Shown piece after piece: positions 54,254 to 61,890 of a stretch of DNA of 64,000 nt. The translations under genes and the position numbers were made by a program. The DNA lies in the NCBI RefSeq assembly GCF_003207895.1, contig NZ_NKUB01000012.1, positions 48,789 through 112,788 of the forward strand, read 5' to 3'. The notes below the pieces were generated by a model. The model did no database searches. It saw only the letters and a list, made by a program, of their open reading frames with translations, and had not been told where the DNA came from. The first letter of the stretch is position 1. The number at the start of each line of letters is the position of its first letter. This stretch comes from Komagataeibacter swingsii. GTDB taxonomy: Bacteria; Pseudomonadota; Alphaproteobacteria; Acetobacterales; Acetobacteraceae.

Positions 54254-54592
54254 CGTCTGTCTCTTATGGACAGACCTTACTTCAAATCGAGGGCATTTCA
54301 GGGGGCAGGGTCGATATTCCCGAACTGGGAACACTGGGAAATGGACAGGTTGTTGGGCTCGCAGACCAGGCAGTGAGGAAAGTGGCAGGGTAAAAGCTTT
54401 ATTCGGGTTGGTCGGATTCATGTCAGAAACGCTCTGTACATGCCTACTCTGGTTGCCATGCGGCATAACCCTGACCTTCGAAGCATCTATTTTACGGCGT
54501 GTCGTCAGTTAAGCCCTGAATGTGGCACGTGTGGGTTGTACTTTATGGCTGCGTGTGCTGACTGTTTTCCCAGTTTTGGGGGAGACAGAGGG

Positions 54593-54964
54593 ATGCGGCG
54601 CTATGGTTTACGCGATGACCAGTGGGAGCGGATAAAGGATCTTCTCCCCGGTCGTGAGGGTTATGTCGGCGGCACTGCGGCGAACAACCGTCTGTTCGTG
54701 GAGGCGGTACTGTATCGCTATCGCGCGGGCATTCCATGGCGCGACCTTCCTGCCCGTTTCGGGGACTGGAAAAACGTGCACCGGCGTCTGCGCCGCTGGT
54801 GTGAAAGCGGTGTCATCGAACGGATATTTCGTTATCTGGCCGCTGATCACGACAACGAATACATGATGATCGACAGCACAATTGTCCGGGCGCATCAGCA
54901 TAGTGCCGGAGCTCTCAAAAAAGGGGCACGGATCAGGCCATCGGACGATCACGAGGCGGGTTGA
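54593..54964 (+). CDS. IS5-family transposase orfA (second copy)
   Basis: From ATG 54593 (GGGGGAGACAGAGGG upstream): MRRYGLRDDQWERIKDLLPG to MMIDSTIVRAHQHSAGALKK, where an A6G run (CTCAAAAAAGGGG) allows -1 frameshifting to the orfB frame. Without it the protein ends after PSDDHEAG. Very similar in length and layout to the copy at 39941. Confidence 0.85.
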   Translation: MRRYGLRDDQWERIKDLLPGREGYVGGTAANNRLFVEAVLYRYRAGIPWRDLPARFGDWKNVHRRLRRWCESGVIERIFRYLAADHDNEYMMIDSTIVRAHQHSAGALKKGARIRPSDDHEAG

Positions 54965-55349
54965 CTACAAAGATCCATGCCATCTGCGACGCTCTGGGCA
55001 ATCCGGTGGAACTCGGCATCACACCGGGACAGGACGCAGATATCACCCAGGCGGAACCGCTTCTGGAAAACATCGACCCGGATGCTTTCCTTGCTGACAA
55101 GGCGTATGACGCGGACAGGTTGATCGATCGGCTGATACAGCGCGGGATTACCCTGGTCATCCCGCCAAAACGCAACAGAACAACACGACGGAAAACCGAT
55201 TTTTCCCTTTACAGCGAACGAAACCTTGTTGAGAGGTTATTTTCAATAAACTCAAGCAGTTTCGCGCTATCGCAACCCGCTACGATAAACTGAAGTCAAC
55301 ATTCCTTGCAGCCGTGCAGTTCGCCTCAATCATGATCCTGCTTAACTGA
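54911..55349 (+). pseudogene. IS5-family transposase orfB (second copy), frameshifted
   Basis: In the -1 frame: DQAIGRSRGGLTTKIHAICD, AFLADKAYDADRLIDRLIQR and RNLVERLF, then two extra bases in TTATTTTCAATAAAC (about 55238) break the frame; the expected NKLKQFRAIATRYDKLKSTF follows in another frame to TGA 55347-55349. The loss falls after the catalytic Glu, removing the C-terminal helix region, so activity is doubtful. Confidence 0.75.
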
Positions 55350-55359
55350 CGACACACCG

Positions 55360-55746
55360 TAGCTGGGCACTTTTAAGGTGCGCCTTGGCGAAGCGCTTGC
55401 CGACTGTATGGACGAGGTCGGAAGACATCGAGTAGCCGCGTGTATGGCTTGCCCGAGCACCGTGGCTGACATCCTACAGCGCGGGGCACGGCGATCACGG
55501 CTTCATGGGACACGAGAGATGGGCGGACGGCCGTGTCGTTGAGACCGTGCGCGACTGGCGTACCGAGGAGATGTCGCTCCACGTCGTGCGCCTGACATAT
55601 GCCACGCGCCCACGCGTGCGGAACTCGTGCAAAGCTTCATGGTCTACCTGACGAGACGCTGGATCGAAGGTTTCGTCGGAAGAGATGCGATGGACTAAGA
55701 CCACGAACGTCCGCTCCCGAGCAGGTTAGACGGGCGGCGGCGCGTC
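55360..55746. other. Decayed region, possible LysR fragment
   Basis: About 390 bases without an intact gene. On the plus strand, frame pieces such as DGRVVETVRDWRTEEMSLHV and, after a shift, TRAELVQSFMVYLTRRWIEG resemble the C-terminal end of a LysR-type regulator, but the match is short. I treat it as eroded sequence between an IS and a P-type ATPase fragment. Confidence 0.3.
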
Positions 55747-56205
55747 TTAGATGAGGGAGATAGCGGACCAACTATATGGAACCAGCATGGTGCGGGTCCG
55801 TAGGGCGCCGAGCCTAAGCGCATTGGTGACGACCGTGAGTGGGATGGCAAGAGCGGGGGCCACGATCAGGCGGTGCGTGAAGTCCTTCAGCTCCGAATTG
55901 TCGTCAGGCTGTTCGGTCGGTTCCTCCGCCTCCAGCGCAATGCCGCAAAGCGCGCAGTTTCCAGGATGGTCCTGCCGGATCTGCGGACGCATGGGGCATG
56001 TCCAGATCGTGTGGCCACCAGTAGGCGGCCAGGCAGCGGTCTGGGGCGCATGGCGGTTCTGATCATGGCAGGCCATATCATGAATCGCCTGGTCGTGGCC
56101 CATTCCCTTCTTTGGTTCCATAGTATCGGGGCTGCTCATCGGCTGAAGTGTCATACCGCATATCGGGCATTTGCCAGGATGCGCTTCCCTGATGTCCGGA
56201 TGCAT
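55747..56205 (-). pseudogene. Copper/silver P-type ATPase, N-terminal fragment
   Basis: A 152-codon fragment with two heavy-metal-binding (HMBD/YHS-like) modules: MHPDIREAHPGKCPICGMTL (preceded in frame by a stop, then SCP) and IWTCPMRPQIRQDHPGNCAL with CGIAL. A His/Met-rich linker lies between. It continues into the first membrane span of a P1B ATPase (DFTHRLIVAPALAIPLTVVT) and then stops in unrelated residues (MLVPYSWSAISLI). The actuator, phosphorylation and nucleotide domains are missing, and the native start is lost. Confidence 0.7.
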
Positions 56206-56876
56206 CGGACAGCTCTAAACGGCACCAGATGTGGACGTATGCTGACCGTCCATCTGCTGTTTTCCTGACATGCGGTCTCTCCCGATGGACGCAACGGGTG
56301 AAGACGAGGAAGAAGAGGCGTCTCGGTCAGACATTTAGAATGTCATGGTACATCCGCAGTCGAGCCGAAGGAAGAGTAAAGGGTCTGAAGCCGTTACCCT
56401 ATTGATTGGATATGAAAACGTGCCTCAAGGAGGCGTCATCGGTGTGGGACCCGATTTGGTCATGGCCAGTTTCTGCGACTGGATCTCTGTCTCTAACCAT
56501 CAGGGGTTACGTGGCGTCGCCACGCGGGATATACTGTTGGGAGAAGGGCAACGCGGATATGCCGAGCTAGTGTCTGTACAGAAACTGCAGGCTTGTTCTC
56601 TACATTCTCTTGTGTCACCCGTTTAAAAAAAGGGGATTAGCGGAGTTCCCACAAACTAGTGTATGAGTATAGCTGGTACTGTAACAATATTCGGGGGCTT
56701 TTGGCATTCTGTTGGGCGGGGCAGTCAGCCCGTGATCATTGGGAACTGGGACTTGATCAATGACTGAGACGTGGGTTTCAGGTCCGGGAGATTTGTATGA
56801 TTTACAAGATAAAAGAAAATAACTTTCTGATATATGACTTATTAAATGGTGTAAAAAATAAAAGGAGTGGAAATCA
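56206..56876. other. Intergenic region upstream of the phospholipase-like gene
   Basis: About 670 bases. An open plus-strand frame of 93 codons (56345-56626) has no recognisable features, so I do not call it a gene. The part 56780-56876 is AT-rich and ends in an AAAGGAG ribosome site (56861-56867) nine bases before ATG 56877. Confidence 0.4.
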
Positions 56877-58295
56877 ATGGGTATTGAGCACGTAGTTGTA
56901 TTAATGCTAGAAAATCGGTCATTCGATAGTATGTTTGGACAGTCGCCATCGTCCACCGATCCGATCGACCGACTAACGGGAACGGAGACTAATCCCTGGC
57001 ATCATCCGGACGGCTCCGTCGAATCGATAGCCGTGTGGACTACGGACGGAACCGACCGTCAGGTGGTGCGCATTCCAGATCCTGATCCCGGTGAATCATT
57101 TAAAGACATTTACGAACAGATTCATGGACGCCAGGAAAAGGGCAGCTTGGCTTCGAAATTACCAGACATGTCAGGATTCGTAGATAATTATATGGCCCAG
57201 CCTGATCGCCCGGGTTCGCATAGTCCTGAGTCAGTCATGCATTTCTTCACCCCCGATCAGCTACCTGTATTGACGACGCTGGGTCGGGAATTCGGCATTT
57301 CAGACCGTTGGCATGCATCTGCGCCATGTCAGACATGGCCAAACCGTATCTTTGCGCATACGGGCACGTCTGGTGGATGGGTCAATAACTATCCGGACAA
57401 GCTCCCGTTTGAAATGCCCACCGTATTCAACAGATTAAGGGAGGTTCATAAGGATTGGAAAATATATTTTCATGACTTTGCGCAATCGACGACTTTGTCC
57501 TCTCTTTGGGAATTCTCGCTCTCGAATTTCAAATATTTTGAGGAGTTTGAGAATGATGCGAGAAAAGGGACTTTACCCGCGTATAGTTTCATCGAGCCGC
57601 GATATTTTGCTCACCCCATTTTGAGAAAGATGCCCAATGACCAGCATCCGGCGCACGATGTCGTATACGGGGAGGAACTCATTGCATCGGTCTATAATGC
57701 GGTTCGCAATGGTCCCTTATGGGATAAGACACTTTTAATCATTACCTACGATGAACACGGAGGATGTTATGATCATGTGACTCCACCAGCAGCAGTATCA
57801 CCCGACGATAAACATCAAGATGGTTTTAATTTTGATTACTTCGGTGTCCGTGTCCCTGCAATAATCATCTCACCATATGTAAAGCCGGGTCACGTATTCA
57901 GGCCACAAGGCAATACCCCTTACGATCATACGACAATAATAGCGACACTTAGAAAACTATTTGGTATTCGTTCTCTAACCAAACGTGACCAGGCAGCGCC
58001 GGACTTTCTTGATGAGCTTCTTAAAACACCTGACAATCAAGGTCCAAGCAGCGTTCAGGCTTCAACGTCTTATTCGATGCGTGATTCGATTGATGCCGTC
58101 AAAGAGCCTTTAAACAGCCTTCAGATCAGTCTGGCGCAGGCAGCTAGACAATTGCCAACCGCTGGCGCTGATCTCGCGCTTCACAACAAGCGCGTCGCGG
58201 CGATGACGACTGCTCAAACGTACCCGTCGACCGTTGGAGAGGCATCTCTCGAAATTCAGGCTCATATGAACGCATTTACAGGACGGAATGCATAA
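56877..58295 (+). CDS. Phospholipase C/acid phosphatase-family phosphoesterase
   Basis: A 472-residue protein. It begins directly with the family core: IEHVVVLMLENRSFDSMFGQ (metal-binding Glu-Asn), later SDRWHASAPCQTWPNRIFAH, FIEPRYF, LLIITYDEHGGCYDHVTPP (Asp, Glu, His metal ligands) and VRVPAIIISPYVKPGHVF with NTPYDHTTIIATL. These residues match non-specific phospholipase C and AcpA-type acid phosphatases. There is no signal peptide, whereas most bacterial relatives are exported by Tat or Sec. Base composition looks lower in GC than neighbouring genes, pointing to separate acquisition. Substrate not predictable. Confidence 0.85.
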   Translation: MGIEHVVVLMLENRSFDSMFGQSPSSTDPIDRLTGTETNPWHHPDGSVESIAVWTTDGTDRQVVRIPDPDPGESFKDIYEQIHGRQEKGSLASKLPDMSGFVDNYMAQPDRPGSHSPESVMHFFTPDQLPVLTTLGREFGISDRWHASAPCQTWPNRIFAHTGTSGGWVNNYPDKLPFEMPTVFNRLREVHKDWKIYFHDFAQSTTLSSLWEFSLSNFKYFEEFENDARKGTLPAYSFIEPRYFAHPILRKMPNDQHPAHDVVYGEELIASVYNAVRNGPLWDKTLLIITYDEHGGCYDHVTPPAAVSPDDKHQDGFNFDYFGVRVPAIIISPYVKPGHVFRPQGNTPYDHTTIIATLRKLFGIRSLTKRDQAAPDFLDELLKTPDNQGPSSVQASTSYSMRDSIDAVKEPLNSLQISLAQAARQLPTAGADLALHNKRVAAMTTAQTYPSTVGEASLEIQAHMNAFTGRNA

Positions 58296-58439
58296 TTGCC
58301 GCTTGGTTGTTTGTCGCTCTTCAAAAAGAGGGGCGCCCGTTGTTATGGTTGGTGATCGACGTGACGTAATGGTCCCAATGGCTTCCGTTGGGACTTTTAA
58401 CCGACTAATATCGTCGCAAGTCCTTCATTTATTCTCGGT

Positions 58440-58925
58440 TTACGACCATGACGTTGCGGTTGCTGGCAAACGCTTTTCATCGTCGATGACGGTTACGCGG
58501 GAGGGTAGACTGTCTGACCACTGCCAGAAGACCAGCTTCCTGTCATTTTCCATTGCTCCGGGGGCAAAACTCGGGACGATGATGCCAGCCACACCATTGG
58601 CTGTGAGCATTTTTGCGAGTTCCCACGAGGGCGGCATCTTGCCCTGATCGGCAAGATCTTCCCAGGGGCAGGGGAGGAGAAACCGCGATTATCAAGATTG
58701 GACGGGTCGGTCAGATCGAGGACGGGTTCGCTATCGACGTCATAGCCACAGATGGTCAAGGGCTGAGGCTTGAACGGGAAGCCTTGCTGGGCCTCGAGCC
58801 AGGCAGTCTCCATCCGCAGAGATGTGTAAAGGGCAGGTGTGCCGTCCAGGTTGAACCGGCCTCCATGAAGCGCCGCACCGTCGCCTGACAGTGGGGTGAA
58901 AGACCAGCGGGGATTATGAGCCCGG
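58440..58925 (-). pseudogene. RES-domain toxin, frameshifted and lacking a start
   Basis: Read on the minus strand: FTGRVFRAHNPRWSFTPLSG, AALHGGRFNLDGTPALYTSL, ETAWLEAQQGFPFKPQPLTI, then a frameshift near 58660-58680 to WEDLADQGKMPPSWELAKML and GVAGIIVPSFAPGAMENDRK. RES toxins (for example ParT, MbcT, Res) destroy or modify NAD+. The Arg, Tyr and Glu/Ser positions of the family are in the readable parts. The expected ATG at the overlap with the antitoxin stop is replaced (GCGCGAGG where ATGAGG-type sequence is usual), so expression seems lost. Confidence 0.7.
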
Positions 58926-59240
58926 AACACCCGTCCGGTAAACCTCGCGCGTAACCGCCGGTTGCAATCCGATCGAGATAGCGCGCCGGACGGCGTCGGC
59001 GTATCTTTCCCGAACGAGCGCCTCGACAGTCTGATCACCGAAGGAGGGCAGGGGCTGTGACCGATACCATGCGAAAGCCTGTTGGGCTGAGCCCGCCCAT
59101 GGCCGGACACGATTGAGGATCTCGACCATGTCGCGCAGCCTCGCCTGGGTGGTGGGGCGGCCGAGGCGGGCACTTTTGGAGACGGCGTCGCGGGACAGGC
59201 CCAGGGTGGCAGCCAGTTCGCCACGAGTGATATGCAGCAT
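58914..59240 (-). pseudogene. Xre/MbcA/ParS-type antitoxin of RES module, frameshifted end
   Basis: From ATG 59240 (MLHITRGELAATLGLSRDAV) the frame has an HTH-like N-terminus and the toxin-binding domain (LRDMVEILNRVRPWAGSAQQ, then AFAWYRSQPLPSFGDQTVEA). After ADAVRR near 58975 the frame departs; a one-base change would restore the usual end RYLDRIATGGYA. Thus the C-terminus that contacts the toxin is altered. It lies directly upstream of the RES sequence, as in known xre-res modules. Confidence 0.7.
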
Positions 59241-59739
59241 GCTACTCAGCCGTTCGGCCGCGATCAGTCCGGACGGATCGTAGGCGTCAGTAGAGAAACG
59301 TGGTCTCGGACATGACAGGTTGCCTCATATATTGACCATAGAATGGGATTATATATGAGGCGGTCTGTCCATGACAAGGATTCCAATTGGATATGCCCAT
59401 GCGTTTTGGCATGATTACCTTGTCACGCGGCGAGACGGGGTATCTTGCTGTCCGCTAATCGCAAGTATCATTGGTTGCCTTCCCGAACAATCAAACTTGT
59501 AAATCCCATAATATTTGTTATGCCAACAAGTGGCTAGGTACATCTGTAGCTTTCGTGACAGACAGATGGATCTTCGGAGCCATAACCTATCTCACGACTG
59601 CAATCATAAATTCCTGTTGAACATCCATTCAATGCGGGTGCAGTTCCTATAACGCCGCCGCTCTGTTTTTTGTGGGGCGCTGCGGCCTTTACATGATGGA
59701 ATGACAGCAGGAGCACATGGATCATGCGGATCCCGGTGG
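59241..59739. other. Region without intact gene
   Basis: About 500 bases upstream of the RES/Xre module and downstream of an IS5 relic. The segment 59320-59360 (ATTATATATGAGGC and nearby) may be the module's promoter. Nothing else is recognisable. Confidence 0.35.
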
Positions 59740-60065
59740 AAAATGTCGCTGTCATGCCCCCCGATCTGTCAGCATGCAGTTGTGGTTCGTGATAGGCAGT
59801 TCCATCAGGGCACCTATGGTCTTGTAGTCCGAAACCTGTCCCGCGGGTGAGAACAAAGCCAAGAAGACGTCCCTGATTGTCACATCGGGCATTGAGTGTG
59901 CTCGTAAAGCCGCCGCGTGATCGACCAAAAGCCTCCAAATGCCCCCTCTTTTGCGCCTGTTGCCTGTGAATGAGCATGGATCACGGTGCTGTCGACCATA
60001 TGCTGCCAGTCATCGGTCAGTTCCAAGTCTACCAGGGTTTGCAGCAGTGACTGGCGTTTCCGGAA
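59740..60065 (-). pseudogene. IS5-family transposase remnant
   Basis: Fragments in three frames: LLQTLVDLELTDDWQHMVDS with TVIHAHSQATGAK (first catalytic Asp), HLEAFGRSRGGFTSTLNARC with DNQGRLLGFVLTRG, and SPAGQVSDYKTIGALMELPI with NHNCMLTDRGA. It starts inside the end of the relE-like gene and is truncated before the last catalytic residue. It has at least two frameshifts. Confidence 0.6.
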
Positions 60066-60339
60066 CGCGCCCTGTTGCCGCCGTGTAGATTTCATCATCC
60101 TCGCGGCGCCCCATCGCGATGACAAAAATAACGATCCTCTGTTCAACGACCTGATAGCCGTCCTGGCGAAGCTTGATTTTGTAGAATCCGGCGAGATCGC
60201 CGTGCAGTTCATTGCCGGGAGAATGCGGGGTCAGAACCAGTTTTTCGAGCTTCTTCTCGAATTTCCTGCGAATGCTTCCGTCCAGCCCGTCCCATTCCCG
60301 AAGTGCACGATCATCGAACTCGATCGCGTATTCAGTCAT
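60010..60339 (-). CDS. relE: RelE-family toxin with an internal 4-residue gap
   Basis: 109 codons from ATG 60339. RelE/ParE pattern: YAIEFDDRALREWDGLDGSI, LHGDLAGFYKIKLRQDGY, then QVVEQRIVIFVIAMGRREDD and EIYTAA. In RelE proteins the YKIKL lysines are followed by GYRLVYQV; here GY runs straight into QVV, so R-L-V-Y is missing, including the arginine equivalent to catalytic Arg61 of E. coli RelE. The last 20 residues come from the adjacent IS relic. Start overlaps relB by 8 bases. Probably inactive as an RNase. Confidence 0.75.
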   Translation of the reverse strand: MTEYAIEFDDRALREWDGLDGSIRRKFEKKLEKLVLTPHSPGNELHGDLAGFYKIKLRQDGYQVVEQRIVIFVIAMGRREDDEIYTAATGRVPETPVTAANPGRLGTDR

Positions 60340-60595
60340 CGGGATGGCGGGCCTTGAGCTCCGCCAGCGTCATGCGGTGGCGGGGGGCGGGATCGGCGAG
60401 GCGTTCGCGGACGATTTCGATCAGCCTAGCATCTTCGTCGGTCACAAGCCGCCGCTTTACCGGCGGCTGGCCGGTCTCGGCGATATAGGCCAACGTATCG
60501 CGCAGGACATCGGAGAGAGAAAGGCCGTGCGCGGAGAGTTTTGCAACGGCAGCTGATTTGAGGGCGTCATCGACGCGGAATGTCACGGCGGACAT
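60332..60595 (-). CDS. relB: RelB-family antitoxin
   Basis: An 87-residue protein: MSAVTFRVDDALKSAAVAKL with a ribbon-helix-helix N-terminus (LSLSDVLRDTLAYIAETGQP) and a charged C-terminus for toxin binding ending RMTLAELKARHPDD. It overlaps relE and would autoregulate the pair. A palindromic TACAAACGTATTACATTTGTA-type region upstream (about 60617-60640) may be its operator. It looks intact. Confidence 0.8.
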   Translation of the reverse strand: MSAVTFRVDDALKSAAVAKLSAHGLSLSDVLRDTLAYIAETGQPPVKRRLVTDEDARLIEIVRERLADPAPRHRMTLAELKARHPDD

Positions 60596-60627
60596 ATAAC
60601 TACCTCCCTGATTTCAGTACAAACGTA

Positions 60628-60846
60628 TTACATTTGTACGAAAAAGGGAAGCGGAAAGTCAGTGTGGGGCTGGTGGGGGATGGCGGCAACTGTCACGCGG
60701 GTTGCCCTACCGCCTGCTTTCTCTATCGTCAGAACGATGACGCAGGGCAGATGCTTGCGGCCTTCCTCTAGTCCTCGGTTGTGTTCATGTCGCCACAGAT
60801 AGGCATAGGAAATGACAAGTCCCGGTTCTGAATTCGGTAAAGGCAA
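60628..60846 (-). pseudogene. MazF/PemK-like toxin fragment
   Basis: A 72-codon frame, MPLPNSEPGLVISYAYLWRH and EEGRKHLPCVIVLTIEKAG, then RVTVAAIPHQPHTDFP, the N-terminal half of a short family of MazF-like toxins that start with PLP.PEPGLVI.Y.YLW. The C-terminal half is absent, replaced by the upstream region of relB. No antitoxin gene is seen beside it. I call it truncated. Confidence 0.5.
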
Positions 60847-60866
60847 GCGGTCAGTCTATCAATGCG

Positions 60867-61310
60867 TTAAGGGCGTCGTGGCGCATTGACCTGCATGGTT
60901 CTTTGACGCAGCAGCAAATCCCTCGTCTTGTGCTGAAGCAACGCTGCCTGCTGAGCCGGTGACCTGACTGGCACGAAGCGCATCGTCGGCCGGGTCACCG
61001 CCTCGCAGATCGCCTCGGCGTCAGCGGCATCAGTTTTACCCCGCTTGACGTATGGCTTCACATAGACCAGCGGCATCATCCTGACCGTATGTCTGAAAGC
61101 CGCAATCGAGCGCGCCCAGTAATGCGACGTGCCACACGCTTCCATACCGGCCAGGCATGGCGGGAGTGTTTCAAAAAACCGGAGAACTTCACCGCGCCGT
61201 AAGCGACGGCGTACGAGAATGTTCCCAAGACTATCGATCCCATGCACCTGAAAAATATTCCTCGCCAGGTCAAGGCCAATCGTCGAAATCGTTCCCATAG
61301 GTGGCTCCAT
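60867..61310 (-). pseudogene. IS110-family transposase, N-terminal part
   Basis: 147 codons, probable start ATG 61298 (MGTISTIGLDLARNIFQVHG). It has the RuvC-like DEDD domain beginning of IS110 transposases: IGLDLARNIF (Asp), CLAGMEACGTSHYWARSIAA (Glu), YVKPYVKRGKTDAADAEAIC (Asp pair). It ends at QVNAPRRP, before the C-terminal serine domain, so the element is truncated. Confidence 0.8.
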
Positions 61311-61587
61311 GCGTTGCAGACGGTGACGATTTCATCCTCGCACATTTCGTGCGGGGGCCGTCCACAACATCACCTCCGAGTAAGACACAGAAGGCGAGAA
61401 TGGTCGCTCGACCTTCTCAGGTTTCTCCGTCCCCGGTATGAAAATCTGGGCGCCATATTCTATCGAGCTCGCCTTGTAGGAGATGGTTTGGCAGTTCTGG
61501 AGGCGCGAAACGCCGTGGCAATTAGATATCAGATATGATATTTTGTACCGGAAAACATGGCATAAGAGATCAAACGTGATACATTAC
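61311..61587. other. Region upstream of hipBA
   Basis: About 280 bases. The left half probably belongs to the IS110 relic. AT-rich DNA near 61525-61590 (GATATCAGATATGATATTTT, then ACGTGATACATTACATG) likely holds the hipBA promoter and operator; GATATCAGATATGATATT contains repeated GATAT units. Confidence 0.35.
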
Positions 61588-61890
61588 ATGTTACCGAAAA
61601 CAGCGGCTGAGGTGCATGATGAGATAGCGATATCGGCTCGTACGCGCCGGTTGGCAAAGAACATCACGCAGGAAGATCTAGCTGAGCAATCGGGAGTAGC
61701 CATAGCGACGCTTCGAAGATTTGAAAACGGGGGTGCTGTGAGTTTGGCAACGCTGCTAGCAATAGCTGAGGCGCTCGGGACACTTGACGCTTTTTCTGAT
61801 CTTTTTCCCATGCCAGAGGCTTCTTCCCTGGATGAACTGGATGAGTTTAGTCAACTCCGTCGACGCGCAGCGAAGCAGAGGACGCGATGA
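61588..61890 (+). CDS. hipB: HipB-like antitoxin (XRE family)
   Basis: A 100-residue protein from ATG 61588 (MLPKTAAEVHDEIAISARTR); GTG 61576 is also possible. XRE HTH: RLAKNITQEDLAEQSGVAIA with TLRRFENGGAVSLATLLAIA. The C-terminus is charged (LDELDEFSQLRRRAAKQRTR). HipB binds HipA and represses the operon. It overlaps hipA by 4 bases (ATGA). Confidence 0.8.
   Translation: MLPKTAAEVHDEIAISARTRRLAKNITQEDLAEQSGVAIATLRRFENGGAVSLATLLAIAEALGTLDAFSDLFPMPEASSLDELDEFSQLRRRAAKQRTR

Larger units (their letters stand above)
53115..54312 (-). mobile_element. IS3-family element (IS407/IS51 type)
   Basis: About 1.2 kb with imperfect long terminal inverted repeats: GACCCTACCCCGAGCGTGCC at the left (from 53116) against a complementary-type sequence at the right (54270-54312), about 40 bp including AAGTTAGGGTCTG/AAGTAAGGTCTG. 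It encodes orfA and orfB on the minus strand. I cannot find a clear target duplication. The left end overlaps the stop codon of the HDO-type gene. Confidence 0.75.
54495..55359 (+). mobile_element. IS5-family element (IS427-like), second copy, defective
   Basis: An 865-bp element with ends CGGCGTGTCGTCAGTTAAG at the left (54495) and its near-complement CTTAACTGACGACACACCG at the right (to 55359), flanked by TA on both sides. It is related to the element at 39851-40705 but clearly diverged, so the two arrived separately. Its transposase has an extra frameshift near the C-terminus. Confidence 0.85.

Noticed and set aside
55360..55746. Possible relaxase or LysR gene in the decayed region
   Set aside because: Only short, frame-shifted resemblances; not enough to call a gene.
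56345..56626. Plus-strand open frame of 93 codons before the phospholipase-like gene
   Set aside because: No recognisable domain, signal or coupled neighbour; could be real but not supportable.
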